NCBI RefSeq assembly: GCF_000312485.1
Contig: NZ_HE997643.1
Span: forward strand, 1,044,806 to 1,108,805
Length of the DNA stretch: 64,000 nucleotides
Reading direction: 5' to 3'
Origin: Yersinia massiliensis CCUG 53443
GTDB taxonomy: Bacteria; Pseudomonadota; Gammaproteobacteria; Enterobacterales; Enterobacteriaceae
The number at the start of each line of letters is the position of its first letter. The first letter of the stretch is position 1. The notes under the pieces were generated by a model, which searched no databases, was not told the DNA's origin, and saw only the letters and a list, made by a program, of their open reading frames with translations. The translations under genes and the position numbers were made by a program. This document shows positions 45,852-55,411 of this stretch, one piece after another.

Positions 45852-46835
45852 TTACATCAGGCCTTTCTTCTCTAACTCAGTTTTGAAATTATCCCGAGTG
45901 ATCAGCACCACATCGGTGACTTCGGTAAATTTCGCCGGTTCGACATCTTTGGTTACCCAGTCGTGCAGCATCTGGATACTTTTGTAACCATGGATATCTG
46001 GGCTAGGTAACAGGGAACCGTAGAAGCCGGTCGCTTGGCCTTTGGACAGTTCGCTGACGGCATCCACACCATTGATACCAATACCGATGACATTCGGTGC
46101 TTTAAAGCCCTGACCTTCTGTTGCTCGCACACCACCCAACACGGTGTTGTCGTTCATACCCACGATCAGCCAGTTTTTCACTTCAGGATGCTGTACTAAC
46201 ATGGAGTTGGCGGCATCAAATGCGCCGGGGATATCATTGGATTTCGTCGGAACTTTATAGATCTGTTTCTCTGGGAAGCCCGCCGCTTTCAGCGCATCCA
46301 TTGAGCCCGTAGTGCGACGGCGTGCTGTGTCCAACTCATCAGAGGTAATGGCCATCACAGCGGTTTCACCCGGCTGCCAACCACGATTATTCATTTCTTT
46401 CCACAATTCTTGCCCTTGGCGTTCACCAATTTTGGTCGCGGCCATCATCACTAACGGCACGCTTTCCATCGGTTTGCCTTTGGCATTCACAAATTGATCG
46501 TCAACCGCGATGACTTTCAAGTTATAGCTGCGCGCCTTAGCTTCAATGGCTGGCCCTAATTTCGGGTCTGGTGTACAGATAACGAAGCCTTTCGCGCCAC
46601 TGGCCGCCAGACTATCAATTGCATTTAGCGTCTTCTCACCATCGGGCACTGCAATCTTTATCACTTCAAAACCTAAGTCCTTACCGGCTTTATCCGCGAA
46701 TTTCCATTCGGTCTGGAACCAGGGCTCTTCAGGTTGCTTTACCAGAAAGCCTAACTTCATGCTCTCGGCAATAGCTGAATGTGACATAACGGCCGCTAAC
46801 CCAACTACCGCCAGCGCCTTAGTTAATTTATGCAT
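45852..46835 (-). CDS. araF: L-arabinose-binding periplasmic protein AraF
   Basis: This 327-residue binding protein has a signal peptide (cleavage near AIA-E) and a type I periplasmic-binding fold: MKLGFLVKQPEEPWFQTEWKFAD (ends MKLGFLVKQPEE and WKFAD) with the sugar-contact Lys and Trp, CTPDPKLGPAIEAKA, and NDNTVLGGVRATEG with the conserved Asn-Asp-Asn. It delivers L-arabinose to AraGH. It is the first gene of araFGH, with GGAG before the ATG. Confidence 0.95.
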   Translation of the reverse strand: MHKLTKALAVVGLAAVMSHSAIAESMKLGFLVKQPEEPWFQTEWKFADKAGKDLGFEVIKIAVPDGEKTLNAIDSLAASGAKGFVICTPDPKLGPAIEAKARSYNLKVIAVDDQFVNAKGKPMESVPLVMMAATKIGERQGQELWKEMNNRGWQPGETAVMAITSDELDTARRRTTGSMDALKAAGFPEKQIYKVPTKSNDIPGAFDAANSMLVQHPEVKNWLIVGMNDNTVLGGVRATEGQGFKAPNVIGIGINGVDAVSELSKGQATGFYGSLLPSPDIHGYKSIQMLHDWVTKDVEPAKFTEVTDVVLITRDNFKTELEKKGLM

Positions 46836-47064
46836 AGTGTTCTCCGGACTGTTTTTGTAGGAAGAGACATTTTTTGTTTATTTATTCGTCAAGAATTCAA
46901 TTCTGACGATTTTTAGTGGAAACGTTATCAATCATGTTTTTTCGTTTCCTCAAGGCTAAATGCTTTATTAAAAGCCAGATAACCTCGCCATACCCGGTAA
47001 GACGATGACAGTTTTAGCGTGATTTATGCTTTGGAATGTAGAGCGCTATCACATCCGGAGATTA

Positions 47065-47102
47065 CAGTTTATTTATCCATATATTCAGCAAATTTAACCT
47101 CT
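47065..47102. promoter_or_regulatory. araI-like tandem AraC sites upstream of araB
   Basis: CAGTTTATTTATCCATA (47065-47081) matches 13 of 17 bases of the E. coli araI1 half-site, and CAGCAAATTTAACCTCT (47086-47102) matches 9 of 17 of araI2, with start-to-start spacing of 21 bases as in E. coli. The pair points to araB, about 170 bases away, a longer leader than in E. coli. The rest of the 435-base araF-araB spacer shows no other feature I can support. Confidence 0.6.
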
Positions 47103-47270
47103 CTCTAACTTTTGACTGACATCACAAAAACGCTGTAGGAAGCAGAAAAGTGCATACTTCCAGCTATCTACTCCTCACCGCTTGCTTGCACACACTTCTA
47201 TCTTTGATAGCAATCAATAGGCTATTGCCAATCAATCCTCGTGTTCTGCAATCATTAGGAGCAACCACTT

Positions 47271-48974
47271 ATGACAGGCGACGTTATCTCGGCAGAGAGT
47301 GCCATTTCGGCAAATAAGGCTATCTCCCTCGGCCTAGATTTTGGCAGCGATTCCGTCCGGGTATTGGCGGTAGACTGTCAACATGGCACCGAGATCGATA
47401 CCGAAGTTGTCTACTACCCACGCTGGCAGCAAGGACTCTATTCTCAGGCGGCTCAAAACCAATTTCGCCATCATCCCCTTGACTACATAGAAGCCATGGA
47501 GCAAGCCATTCGTCAGGTGGTCGGCCGCTTGTCAGCAGAACAGCGTCAACAGATTGTAGGAATTGGGGTGGATACCACCGGCTCAACACCGGCACCGATT
47601 GATGCGCAAGGTCGGGTCTTAGCATTACGCCCTGATTTTGCCGATAACCCCAATGCGATGTTTGTCTTGTGGAAAGACCACACAGCAATTGAAGAAGCGG
47701 AAGAAATCAACCGTCTATGCCGCAGTGGTGAATTTGCGGATTATTCGCGCTATATCGGCGGTGTTTATTCTTCCGAATGGTTCTGGGCAAAAATTCTGCA
47801 TGTCACGCGTGCTGATGCGGCGGTGCGTGAAGCGGCTGTATCTTGGATTGAACTCTGTGATTGGGTTCCAGCATTGTTATCAGGCACTACGGCGCCACAG
47901 GATATCCAACGGGGCCGTTGTAGCGCGGGACATAAAAGTTTGTGGCACCCATCATGGGGAGGATTACCGCCACGGGAGTTTTTAGCCGCACTGGACACTA
48001 GTCTGGTGAACGACCTTGAATACCCCATGTTTACCGATACCTATACTGCCGAACGTCCTGTGGGGTTAATTACTGCTGAATGGGCTGAACGTCTCGGGGC
48101 CACCGTGATCATTTCTGGCGGTGCATTTGATTGCCATATGGGCGCTGTCGGTGCGGGTGCTCAGCCTTATACCTTGGTTAAAGTCATCGGCACCTCCACC
48201 TGCGATATTTTGATTGCTGATGAAAAGTTGGTAGGTGATCGTGCTATTGCGGGCATCTGCGGGCAGGTCGAAGGCAGCGTCGTGCCCGGTTGGATAGGTA
48301 TGGAGGCTGGTCAATCTGCCTTCGGTGATATGTATGCTTGGTTCAGTCGTCTGCTGAGTTGGCCATTACACCAAGTCGCCTTGGCACAGCCCGAATTGCA
48401 ACCACAGCTAAAACAAATTGAATCTACTCTATTGGCCTCACTGACGGCTGAATGGGCGAAAAATCCCTCCCTTGATCACCTCCCAGTGGTACTGGATTGG
48501 TTTAATGGTCGCCGCACCCCTAATGCAAATCAGCGCCTAAAAGGAGTCATTACCGATCTGAATTTGGGTACCGATGCCCCCACTCTGTTTGGCGGGTTCA
48601 TCGCCGCGACAGCATTTGGGGCGCGTGCCATTATGGAATGCTTTGAACAACAAGATATCCCCGTCGAGAACGTGCTGGCCTTAGGCGGCATTGCGCGTAA
48701 ATCTCCGGTTATCATGCAAGTTTGTGCCGATGTGATGAACCGCCCGCTGCAAATAGTGGCCTCGGATCAATGCTGTGCACTTGGTGCCGCTATTTTTGCC
48801 GCGGTTGCCGCAGGCGTGTTTGATGATGTGCCAACAGCACAGCGCCATATGGCTTGTCAGATTGAACGTACCCTGACTCCAAATGCCGAGCAAGTTGCCC
48901 GTTATCAGCAGCTTTATCAACGTTACCAGCAGTGGTGTTTGTCCGCCGAACCCCATTACGCACCGATCAACTGA
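47271..48974 (+). CDS. araB: ribulokinase AraB
   Basis: AraB phosphorylates L-ribulose to ribulose-5-phosphate, the second step of arabinose use. The 567-residue FGGY-kinase (E. coli 566) begins with the ATP-binding [30 protein letters not shown] and the C-terminal [20 protein letters not shown] (ends [11 protein letters not shown] and VCADV) are the family signatures. AGGAG nine bases upstream supports the ATG at 47271. araA follows after about 40 bases in the same transcript. Confidence 0.96.
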   Translation: MTGDVISAESAISANKAISLGLDFGSDSVRVLAVDCQHGTEIDTEVVYYPRWQQGLYSQAAQNQFRHHPLDYIEAMEQAIRQVVGRLSAEQRQQIVGIGVDTTGSTPAPIDAQGRVLALRPDFADNPNAMFVLWKDHTAIEEAEEINRLCRSGEFADYSRYIGGVYSSEWFWAKILHVTRADAAVREAAVSWIELCDWVPALLSGTTAPQDIQRGRCSAGHKSLWHPSWGGLPPREFLAALDTSLVNDLEYPMFTDTYTAERPVGLITAEWAERLGATVIISGGAFDCHMGAVGAGAQPYTLVKVIGTSTCDILIADEKLVGDRAIAGICGQVEGSVVPGWIGMEAGQSAFGDMYAWFSRLLSWPLHQVALAQPELQPQLKQIESTLLASLTAEWAKNPSLDHLPVVLDWFNGRRTPNANQRLKGVITDLNLGTDAPTLFGGFIAATAFGARAIMECFEQQDIPVENVLALGGIARKSPVIMQVCADVMNRPLQIVASDQCCALGAAIFAAVAAGVFDDVPTAQRHMACQIERTLTPNAEQVARYQQLYQRYQQWCLSAEPHYAPIN

Positions 48975-49015
48975 TCTTGATGGTTAACCTTATCTATTTT
49001 TAATTGGAGTATCAG

Positions 49016-50521
49016 ATGGACATATTCAAACAATCAGAAGTGTGGTTCGTCATCGGCAGCCAAAACCTCTATGGTCCTAAAACACTGCAACAAGTGATGG
49101 ATCATGCCCATCAGGTCGTCAATAGCCTCAACAGCGAAGCAGACTTACCCCTCAGACTGGTGCTGAAACCTTTAGTGACCACACCCGATGAGATAACAGC
49201 ACTGTGCCGCGAAGCTAACTTTAATACCGCCTGCGTCGGCGTGATGACTTGGCTACACACTTTCTCCCCAGCCAAAATGTGGATTGGTGGTCTGTCGATT
49301 CTGAATAAGCCCTTGTTGCAATTCCACACGCAGTTTAATGCACAGATCCCATGGGAAACCATGGATATGGACTTTATGAACCTGAACCAAACCGCCCATG
49401 GCGGCCGTGAGTTTGGTTTCATTGGCGCGCGTATGCGTAAGCAACATAGCGTGATCACCGGTCACTGGCAGGATAAAGAAGCTCATCAACGCATCGCGCA
49501 ATGGATGCGTGTTGCGGCAGCTAAACAAGAAAGCCAACAACTCAAAGTGGCACGCTTTGGCGATAACATGCGTGAAGTTGCCGTCACGGATGGGGACAAA
49601 GTTGCCGCCCAAATCCAGTTTGGCTACAGCGTTAATGCTTATGGTATTGGTGATTTAGTCACGGTCGTCGATGCCGTTAGTCAGGCTGATATTGATACGC
49701 TGGTGGAAGAGTATGAAGCCACTTATCGCTTGACCGATGCCGTAAAATTGAACGGTAACAAACGCGAAAACTTGTTGGACGCTGCAAAAATTGAGCTAGG
49801 CATGAAGCGTTTCCTAGAGCAAGGTGGTTTTAAAGCCTTCACCACTAACTTTGAAAACCTCTACGGCCTGAAGCAGTTACCGGGATTAGCGGTACAGCGC
49901 TTAATGCAGCAAGGTTATGGGTTTGGCGGCGAAGGTGACTGGAAAACCGCAGCATTACTGCGCATCCTCAAAGTGATGGGAACGGGCCTGAAAGGCGGCA
50001 CCTCATTTATGGAGGATTACACTTATAACTTCCAACCGGGTAATGATCTCGTGGTCGGCTCTCATATGCTGGAAGTCTGCCCGTCTATTGCCAAAGAAGA
50101 AAAACCGCTGCTGGACGTGCAACATTTGGGTATCGGCGGGAAAGCTGATCCGGCTCGTTTAATCTTCTCTACCCCTGCTGGCCCTGCGCTGAATGCCAGC
50201 TTAATCGATATGGGCGATCGTTTCCGGCTGTTGGTCAATATCGTTGAGACGGTTGAGCAGCCACATCCATTGCCTAAACTCCCAGTGGCACGCGCTATTT
50301 GGCAAGCTCAGCCTTCACTGGCCACCGCCGCCGAAGCTTGGATCATCGCGGGTGGCGCGCACCATACTGTTTTCTCGCAAGCTATTGGTGTCGACGAGTT
50401 GCGCCTGTATGCAGAAATGCATGGCATTGAGTTCCTGCTGATCGACAACGACACCACTCTGCCAGCATTCAAGAATGAAATCCGTTGGAATGAAGTGTAT
50501 TACCATCTTAACAATCGTTAA
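49016..50521 (+). CDS. araA: L-arabinose isomerase AraA
   Basis: AraA converts L-arabinose to L-ribulose. The 501-residue protein matches the E. coli enzyme (500): [45 protein letters not shown], and the metal-binding [11 protein letters not shown] with the conserved Glu/His set. GGAG six bases upstream selects the ATG at 49016. E. coli has araD after araA; here a terminator and an unrelated gene follow. Confidence 0.96.
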   Translation: MDIFKQSEVWFVIGSQNLYGPKTLQQVMDHAHQVVNSLNSEADLPLRLVLKPLVTTPDEITALCREANFNTACVGVMTWLHTFSPAKMWIGGLSILNKPLLQFHTQFNAQIPWETMDMDFMNLNQTAHGGREFGFIGARMRKQHSVITGHWQDKEAHQRIAQWMRVAAAKQESQQLKVARFGDNMREVAVTDGDKVAAQIQFGYSVNAYGIGDLVTVVDAVSQADIDTLVEEYEATYRLTDAVKLNGNKRENLLDAAKIELGMKRFLEQGGFKAFTTNFENLYGLKQLPGLAVQRLMQQGYGFGGEGDWKTAALLRILKVMGTGLKGGTSFMEDYTYNFQPGNDLVVGSHMLEVCPSIAKEEKPLLDVQHLGIGGKADPARLIFSTPAGPALNASLIDMGDRFRLLVNIVETVEQPHPLPKLPVARAIWQAQPSLATAAEAWIIAGGAHHTVFSQAIGVDELRLYAEMHGIEFLLIDNDTTLPAFKNEIRWNEVYYHLNNR

Positions 50522-50590
50522 GCGCACCGACATGTAACCTGTACGAGTGAACTTATTGTTTTCGATTAAACCAATTTTCTCGATATAACC

Positions 50591-50612
50591 AAGGGGCTTA
50601 ACCGCCCCTTTT
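50591..50612 (+). terminator. terminator after araA (shared with the convergent gene)
   Basis: AAGGGGC pairs with GCCCCTT around a six-base loop and ends in TTTT, between convergent araA and the ATPase gene that stops at 50619. Confidence 0.8.
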
Positions 50613-50618
50613 CTTTTT

Positions 50619-51764
50619 CTATCTCGTCGGCCATTCCCATTCAGGTATATTTTCTTGCTGCACGTGTGTTTCACTCCATTGCTTATCCAACAAGATTTGA
50701 TTGCAGTGCGCTTCTTCCTGCAAGGCCCCCACCAGTTCTGCGGCATGTGAAACCACAATCACTTGCGTATGTCGTGCGGCCTGACCAATTAAACGAGCCA
50801 GTGGTTTGAGTAAATCAACATGCAGACTGATTTCTGGTTCATTCAGTATCATCATCTCTGGTGGTCGGGGTGATAATAGCGCCGCCACCAATAATAGGTA
50901 CCGCAACGTGCCATCAGAAAGCTCTGCCACCTTAAGCGGCCGTAGTAAACCTTGCTGTGACAGTTGAATTTCAAAATTAGGCAGAATTTCTAATGTTGTC
51001 CCCGAGAAAGCATCTGCAATGGTGTGGTTTAAGGCGTCGGCATCCCCGATTTCTATGATGGTTTGCAATGCCGCCGCCAGATCCGAACCATCACTGGCCA
51101 GTACCGGCGTATAAGTGCCTATCTGCAATTGACGTGCAGGGGCATGTCGATCCGTGCGTAGATTGTCGTAGAAACGCCATGCACGCATCCGCTCGCGCAT
51201 GAGTAGGATCTCAGGTGCATCTCGAGGGTCGGTACTGTGCGTCATGATACTGTCATGAGCGGCTAACCCATGGTAAGCCTCACGCCAACTGCCGCGTTCA
51301 TCGCGAACCCGTACACGCGGGCCGCGACGCTCAGCAAAAAGGGTGTTATGAGTGAGAATATTGCCACACCACAAACTTTCAATTTTGATTTCTGGATCTC
51401 GGGCAAAATAGGAGCGACGCGGGGGCGGTAACCCAAGATCAATGGCGTAACCGTAATCGTCACCCGCGAAACCCAATTTAAGACTAACAGGATGATGCCT
51501 GACCGTGCCTTGGATCGGTTGCTCTCCCAATTTCATGGCCTTGGAAAAAGACTCAGGCCCGGCCCAAAGCGTGGATTGCAACCCTCCCTCTGCCGCTAGC
51601 GACTGAATCACCTGCCCTTGACCAATGTCAGACAGCAATCTTAGTGCGCGATAAAGGCTAGATTTACCGCTGCCATTAGCACCGGTAATTACATTTAATT
51701 GCCCTAATTCCAGTACCACGTCACGCAAAGAACGGTAACCCGAGATGGCAAGTCGAGTAATCAT
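50619..51764 (-). CDS. RecF/SMC-like AAA-family ATPase (single gene)
   Basis: The 381-residue protein has an ABC/SMC-type ATPase core: Walker A NVITGANGSGKSSL at residue ~30, the signature-like LSDGTLRYLLLVAALLSPRPP (ends LSDGTLRYL and LSPRPP) and Walker B MMILNEPEISLH with a following LIGQAARHTQVIVVSHAAELV (ends TQVIVVSHA). The middle has no long coiled coil. Standalone proteins of this kind resemble RecF, OLD-type or phage-defence ATPases, but no nuclease domain is visible. GGGGA precedes the ATG at 51764; the longer frame upstream is rejected. Function unknown. Confidence 0.75.
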   Translation of the reverse strand: MITRLAISGYRSLRDVVLELGQLNVITGANGSGKSSLYRALRLLSDIGQGQVIQSLAAEGGLQSTLWAGPESFSKAMKLGEQPIQGTVRHHPVSLKLGFAGDDYGYAIDLGLPPPRRSYFARDPEIKIESLWCGNILTHNTLFAERRGPRVRVRDERGSWREAYHGLAAHDSIMTHSTDPRDAPEILLMRERMRAWRFYDNLRTDRHAPARQLQIGTYTPVLASDGSDLAAALQTIIEIGDADALNHTIADAFSGTTLEILPNFEIQLSQQGLLRPLKVAELSDGTLRYLLLVAALLSPRPPEMMILNEPEISLHVDLLKPLARLIGQAARHTQVIVVSHAAELVGALQEEAHCNQILLDKQWSETHVQQENIPEWEWPTR

Positions 51765-51894
51765 AAGTCCCCTTTTTAATACGATAGATTCCGTTACAAT
51801 CGACAACTGATGATATATACAGTACTCAATCATCATGTACGTTGTCTATCTCATGTTTAGGGGCTGCTGACGCTTTATTGCCTGACACGACATG

Positions 51895-54015
51895 TTATCC
51901 CGTTTGTAACTGCCATAAACGCGCGTAGACACCCTCTTGATCCACCAGCGCCTGATGACTGCCTTGTTCTAGCACTTGCCCCTCTTTTAAGACCAAAATG
52001 CGGTCACACTGACGTAAAGTGTTTAACCGATGGGCGATACAAATCACCGTGCGATTGCGGGTGATGACCGGCAATTGGCGCATAATGGCCGCCTCGGACT
52101 CATAATCTAAAGCGCTGGTGGCCTCATCAAGAATCAGGATTTTGGGGTCTGCCATGAGTGCTCTAGCGAGAGCGACACGCTGTCGTTGCCCGCCGGAAAG
52201 TAAACTGCCCTTTTCTCCAACCTGCGTTTGATAGCCTTGCGGCAGTGACATAATAAAATCATGCGCACCCGCTTGGCGGGCGACATGTTCAACCTGAGCG
52301 TCATCAGCGTTGGGGCGGCATTGGCAAATATTGTCTCTCAACGTGCCTGAGAACAGTACGCTATCTTGCAAGACTACACTCATTTGGCAACGTAATGCCG
52401 TGGCGTCGGTAATGGCTAAATCTTGCCCGTCCACCAGAATCTGCCCGTGCTGCGGGATATAGAGACGCTGTAGCAACTTGGTCAGCGTGGATTTTCCACA
52501 GCCTGACGGTCCTGTAATGCCGATAAATTCGCCGCCCACAATCTCCAAATTAAGATTCTGCAACACCTCAGCCGTATCGGGACGATAGCGAAAACGCACC
52601 TGTTTAAAGGTCAAACTTCCCGTCCGCTCATTGCCGGAGGATAATCCCGCACTGCCCGGTTCGGTCGGACAATCCAAGATAGTACCGATGCGTTTCAGAG
52701 CAACTTGTGTATGTTGGAAATCTTGCCAGATCTGCGCCAAACGCAGGATGGGTTGGGTGACATAACCTGAAAACATCGTAAATGCGATGAATTGCCCTGG
52801 ACTCAAATCACCGACCAAAACCAAATTCACGCCATACCAAAGTAAGATAGCTGACGTCACCTTATTGATCAGCGTAATGCCTTGCTCAGCCGTATTCGCT
52901 GTTCGCGCACAAGCAAAGGAAGCCCGAACGTAACCCGCTAATGATTGCCGCCAGCCCCGATTAAATTGATGCTCCGTTGCTGACGTTTTAATGGTCTCCA
53001 ACCCGCTAATGGCTTCGGTCAAAAACGCAGTATTCTGCGCGCTGGCTTCATATTGCCGCTCAACACGCTGGCGTAAAACGCCTCCCACCGCCCACCAAAA
53101 CAGCAGATAACACAGCAAAGAAAACAGTACGATCCACGTCAATTGGCTGCTGTAGCAAAACATCACCGCGATAAAAGTGCCGACAAAAATCAGGTCTAGC
53201 AGCATCGTTAAAGCGGATCCCGTTAAGAAGCTGCGGATCTGTTCCATTTCGCGGACTTTGGCGATCGTTTGCCCCGTTTGTTGCTCGCCAAAGTAGCTTA
53301 GTGGTAGCCCTAGCAAATGACGATAAAGGCGAGTATTGAGCTCAGCCCCCACACGACTGGATAGATGGGAGAACAACCACCCTCGTAAGAAGGTGTAACA
53401 GGGTTCAGCAATCGCCAATACAATCATGGCACTGCCAAGTACCATCAGACTCCCGACACCCCGACTGACGAGCACTTTGTCGATTACCGTTTCAAATAGC
53501 ATGGGTGTGACCAGCAAAATGCCTTGCAGCAGTAACGACACTAAAATGATGTTACGGAGTTGGTGGCGATACTTGGCGATCACCGGAATGAACCAACTGA
53601 AGCCAAACGCGGTTTTCTTCTGCGTTTGTTGTTCTGCTTTTGCCAGCAATATAGCCTCACCTGACCACAGACTAGCCAGTTGCTGCTGGCTGACGGATTG
53701 CTTCTGGTGACTAGCTGCATTGTAAATGACCGCCCCATCTTCATTGAATGCCAGCAGCACGTACCACTGCGCACCATCCCTAAAGAGTATCGGTAGCGCT
53801 AAATTCCCCAAACGTTCAAATTGCTGGTATACCTTCCTCGCACGCAAACCAATCCAACCTGCGCAGCGACAGACAGCAATGCTATCTATTTTTTCGGATG
53901 TTAACCCCAACTGATGGGCCAATTGAGAGGGTTCTACAGCCAGATCAAAACACGCAGCGGCATGGGCTAACGCCGCCAAGGGTTGAATCGCCTGAGTTGA
54001 CGTTGAACTCGTCAT
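51895..54015 (-). CDS. type I secretion ABC transporter, second ATPase subunit (RtxE-like)
   Basis: The 706-residue protein exports unfolded RTX-type proteins in T1SS. An N-terminal degenerate peptidase C39-like domain (about 1-130, no catalytic Cys in the expected place) precedes six spans and the ATPase: Walker A GPSGCGKST, signature LLSGGQRQR and Walker B ILILDEATSALD. It follows the HlyD-like gene by one base. With the other ATPase and HlyD it forms the BDE set of atypical MARTX secretion systems, where two ATPases pair as a heterodimer. The exported protein is not encoded nearby. Confidence 0.85.
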   Translation of the reverse strand: MTSSTSTQAIQPLAALAHAAACFDLAVEPSQLAHQLGLTSEKIDSIAVCRCAGWIGLRARKVYQQFERLGNLALPILFRDGAQWYVLLAFNEDGAVIYNAASHQKQSVSQQQLASLWSGEAILLAKAEQQTQKKTAFGFSWFIPVIAKYRHQLRNIILVSLLLQGILLVTPMLFETVIDKVLVSRGVGSLMVLGSAMIVLAIAEPCYTFLRGWLFSHLSSRVGAELNTRLYRHLLGLPLSYFGEQQTGQTIAKVREMEQIRSFLTGSALTMLLDLIFVGTFIAVMFCYSSQLTWIVLFSLLCYLLFWWAVGGVLRQRVERQYEASAQNTAFLTEAISGLETIKTSATEHQFNRGWRQSLAGYVRASFACARTANTAEQGITLINKVTSAILLWYGVNLVLVGDLSPGQFIAFTMFSGYVTQPILRLAQIWQDFQHTQVALKRIGTILDCPTEPGSAGLSSGNERTGSLTFKQVRFRYRPDTAEVLQNLNLEIVGGEFIGITGPSGCGKSTLTKLLQRLYIPQHGQILVDGQDLAITDATALRCQMSVVLQDSVLFSGTLRDNICQCRPNADDAQVEHVARQAGAHDFIMSLPQGYQTQVGEKGSLLSGGQRQRVALARALMADPKILILDEATSALDYESEAAIMRQLPVITRNRTVICIAHRLNTLRQCDRILVLKEGQVLEQGSHQALVDQEGVYARLWQLQTG

Positions 54016-54016
54016 A

Positions 54017-55411
54017 TCAACGCTCCCTCATGGCTTCGGATTGATATTGTTGCAGTGGGCTCAGCAAATAATCGATTACCCGCCGTTGGCCTGTTTTGAT
54101 CTCCACACTGACGGCCATCCCTGCCGATAGCCGTACGGGTTTCCCTTCCACAATAAGCGTATCGCTATGCAACCGAATACGTGCTGGGAAGACTAACCCT
54201 AGCTGTTGATCCTCCATGGCATCACGGGAGACATGTTTGACGTCACCCGATAGCGTGCCAAATCGGGTGTAGGGGAAACTGTCGACTTTCACTTCTACCG
54301 CCTGCCCCGGCAATACAAAACCCACGTCTTTATTGAGTACCATGACATCCAGTTCCAACTGATGATCTTCGGGCACCAACACCATCAGCGGCTGAGCGGT
54401 CGTCACCACACCACCGAGCGTATGAACGGCCAATTGCTGTATCACTCCTGAGACTGGTGCGCGCAAGGTCTGTTGGCGCTGCTTTTCACTCAACTTGATC
54501 TGTTCCTGCTGCAATTGATTAATCACTTCATGGGCTTTATTTAATCGTTCTTGGTAGCTGCGTTTTTTTTCAGCCAAATAGTGCAAACGTGTCTGCGTTA
54601 AGTTGAGGTTCTTCGCCTCTAAAACGACTTGCTCACTTTGAAAACGGCTTGCTTCTGCCGTCGCGTTTAGCCATTCACGTTCTTGCACCAACAATTCGAC
54701 TTCAGCAATCGATTTTGATTTGGCCAACGTTCGCAATGCTTGTAGACGTTGATGAATGTTTTTCATCAATGTCTTTTGGTTGGCGATATTGGCGATAGCG
54801 GCCTGTAGATGGGCTTGATTAACCACCTGCTCACTGTCCATACGGGACAACTCTGCATTCACTTCCTCATGCTCTTTCGCCAAAAGTGCCGTTGACATCT
54901 TAATCAAATCTTCAGGTGCTTCTACAGGGGAGATAAAGTGCGCCAGCGGGTCATCTGTCAGCAGTGCCACCATACGCGCGGCTTCTAGCAAGCGATGCAT
55001 CAATTGTTTATTGATATTACTGAGCTCCGCATCAATACCGATCGGGTTCAACTCAATCAAGATCTGACCGGCTTCAACCCTGTCACCATCGCGAACATTA
55101 ATGGCTGTCACGACACCGGGTTCTAGCGGTTGGATCACTTTCGAATGCTCAGAGACAATGGCTTTGCCATTTGCTGAAGCATGAATATCTAGCTTCCCAA
55201 TAACCGACCATATCAACACCAGCAACAACGTCAGCATCAAAAACCATGCTGTACGCCGTGCAAGTGGGGCCACAGGTCGCTCCACGACATCTAGATAGGC
55301 AGGAAGAAAGTCGTATTCATCGCGGGGGCGATCAGCGGGGAAATGGCGCTGCCAGTAGCGCTTTAATCCGTTAATGAACGGCGAGTTAGCCAAAAACTGT
55401 ATCAATTTCAT
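54017..55411 (-). CDS. HlyD-type membrane fusion protein of T1SS (RtxD-like)
   Basis: The 464-residue adaptor links the inner-membrane ABC pair to an outer-membrane TolC channel. A cytoplasmic N-terminal tail (~55 residues) and one span (LMLTLLLVLIWSVIGKLD, ends LMLTLLLV and WSVIGKLD) lead to a biotinyl-lipoyl motif (AIVSEHSKVIQPLEPGVVTAI, ends AIVSEHSK and EPGVVTAI), a long helical hairpin (~110-300) and the RTX-adaptor terminal segment ending in GQRRVIDYLLSPL. It overlaps the first ATPase gene by four bases, indicating coupled translation. Confidence 0.88.
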   Translation of the reverse strand: MKLIQFLANSPFINGLKRYWQRHFPADRPRDEYDFLPAYLDVVERPVAPLARRTAWFLMLTLLLVLIWSVIGKLDIHASANGKAIVSEHSKVIQPLEPGVVTAINVRDGDRVEAGQILIELNPIGIDAELSNINKQLMHRLLEAARMVALLTDDPLAHFISPVEAPEDLIKMSTALLAKEHEEVNAELSRMDSEQVVNQAHLQAAIANIANQKTLMKNIHQRLQALRTLAKSKSIAEVELLVQEREWLNATAEASRFQSEQVVLEAKNLNLTQTRLHYLAEKKRSYQERLNKAHEVINQLQQEQIKLSEKQRQQTLRAPVSGVIQQLAVHTLGGVVTTAQPLMVLVPEDHQLELDVMVLNKDVGFVLPGQAVEVKVDSFPYTRFGTLSGDVKHVSRDAMEDQQLGLVFPARIRLHSDTLIVEGKPVRLSAGMAVSVEIKTGQRRVIDYLLSPLQQYQSEAMRER

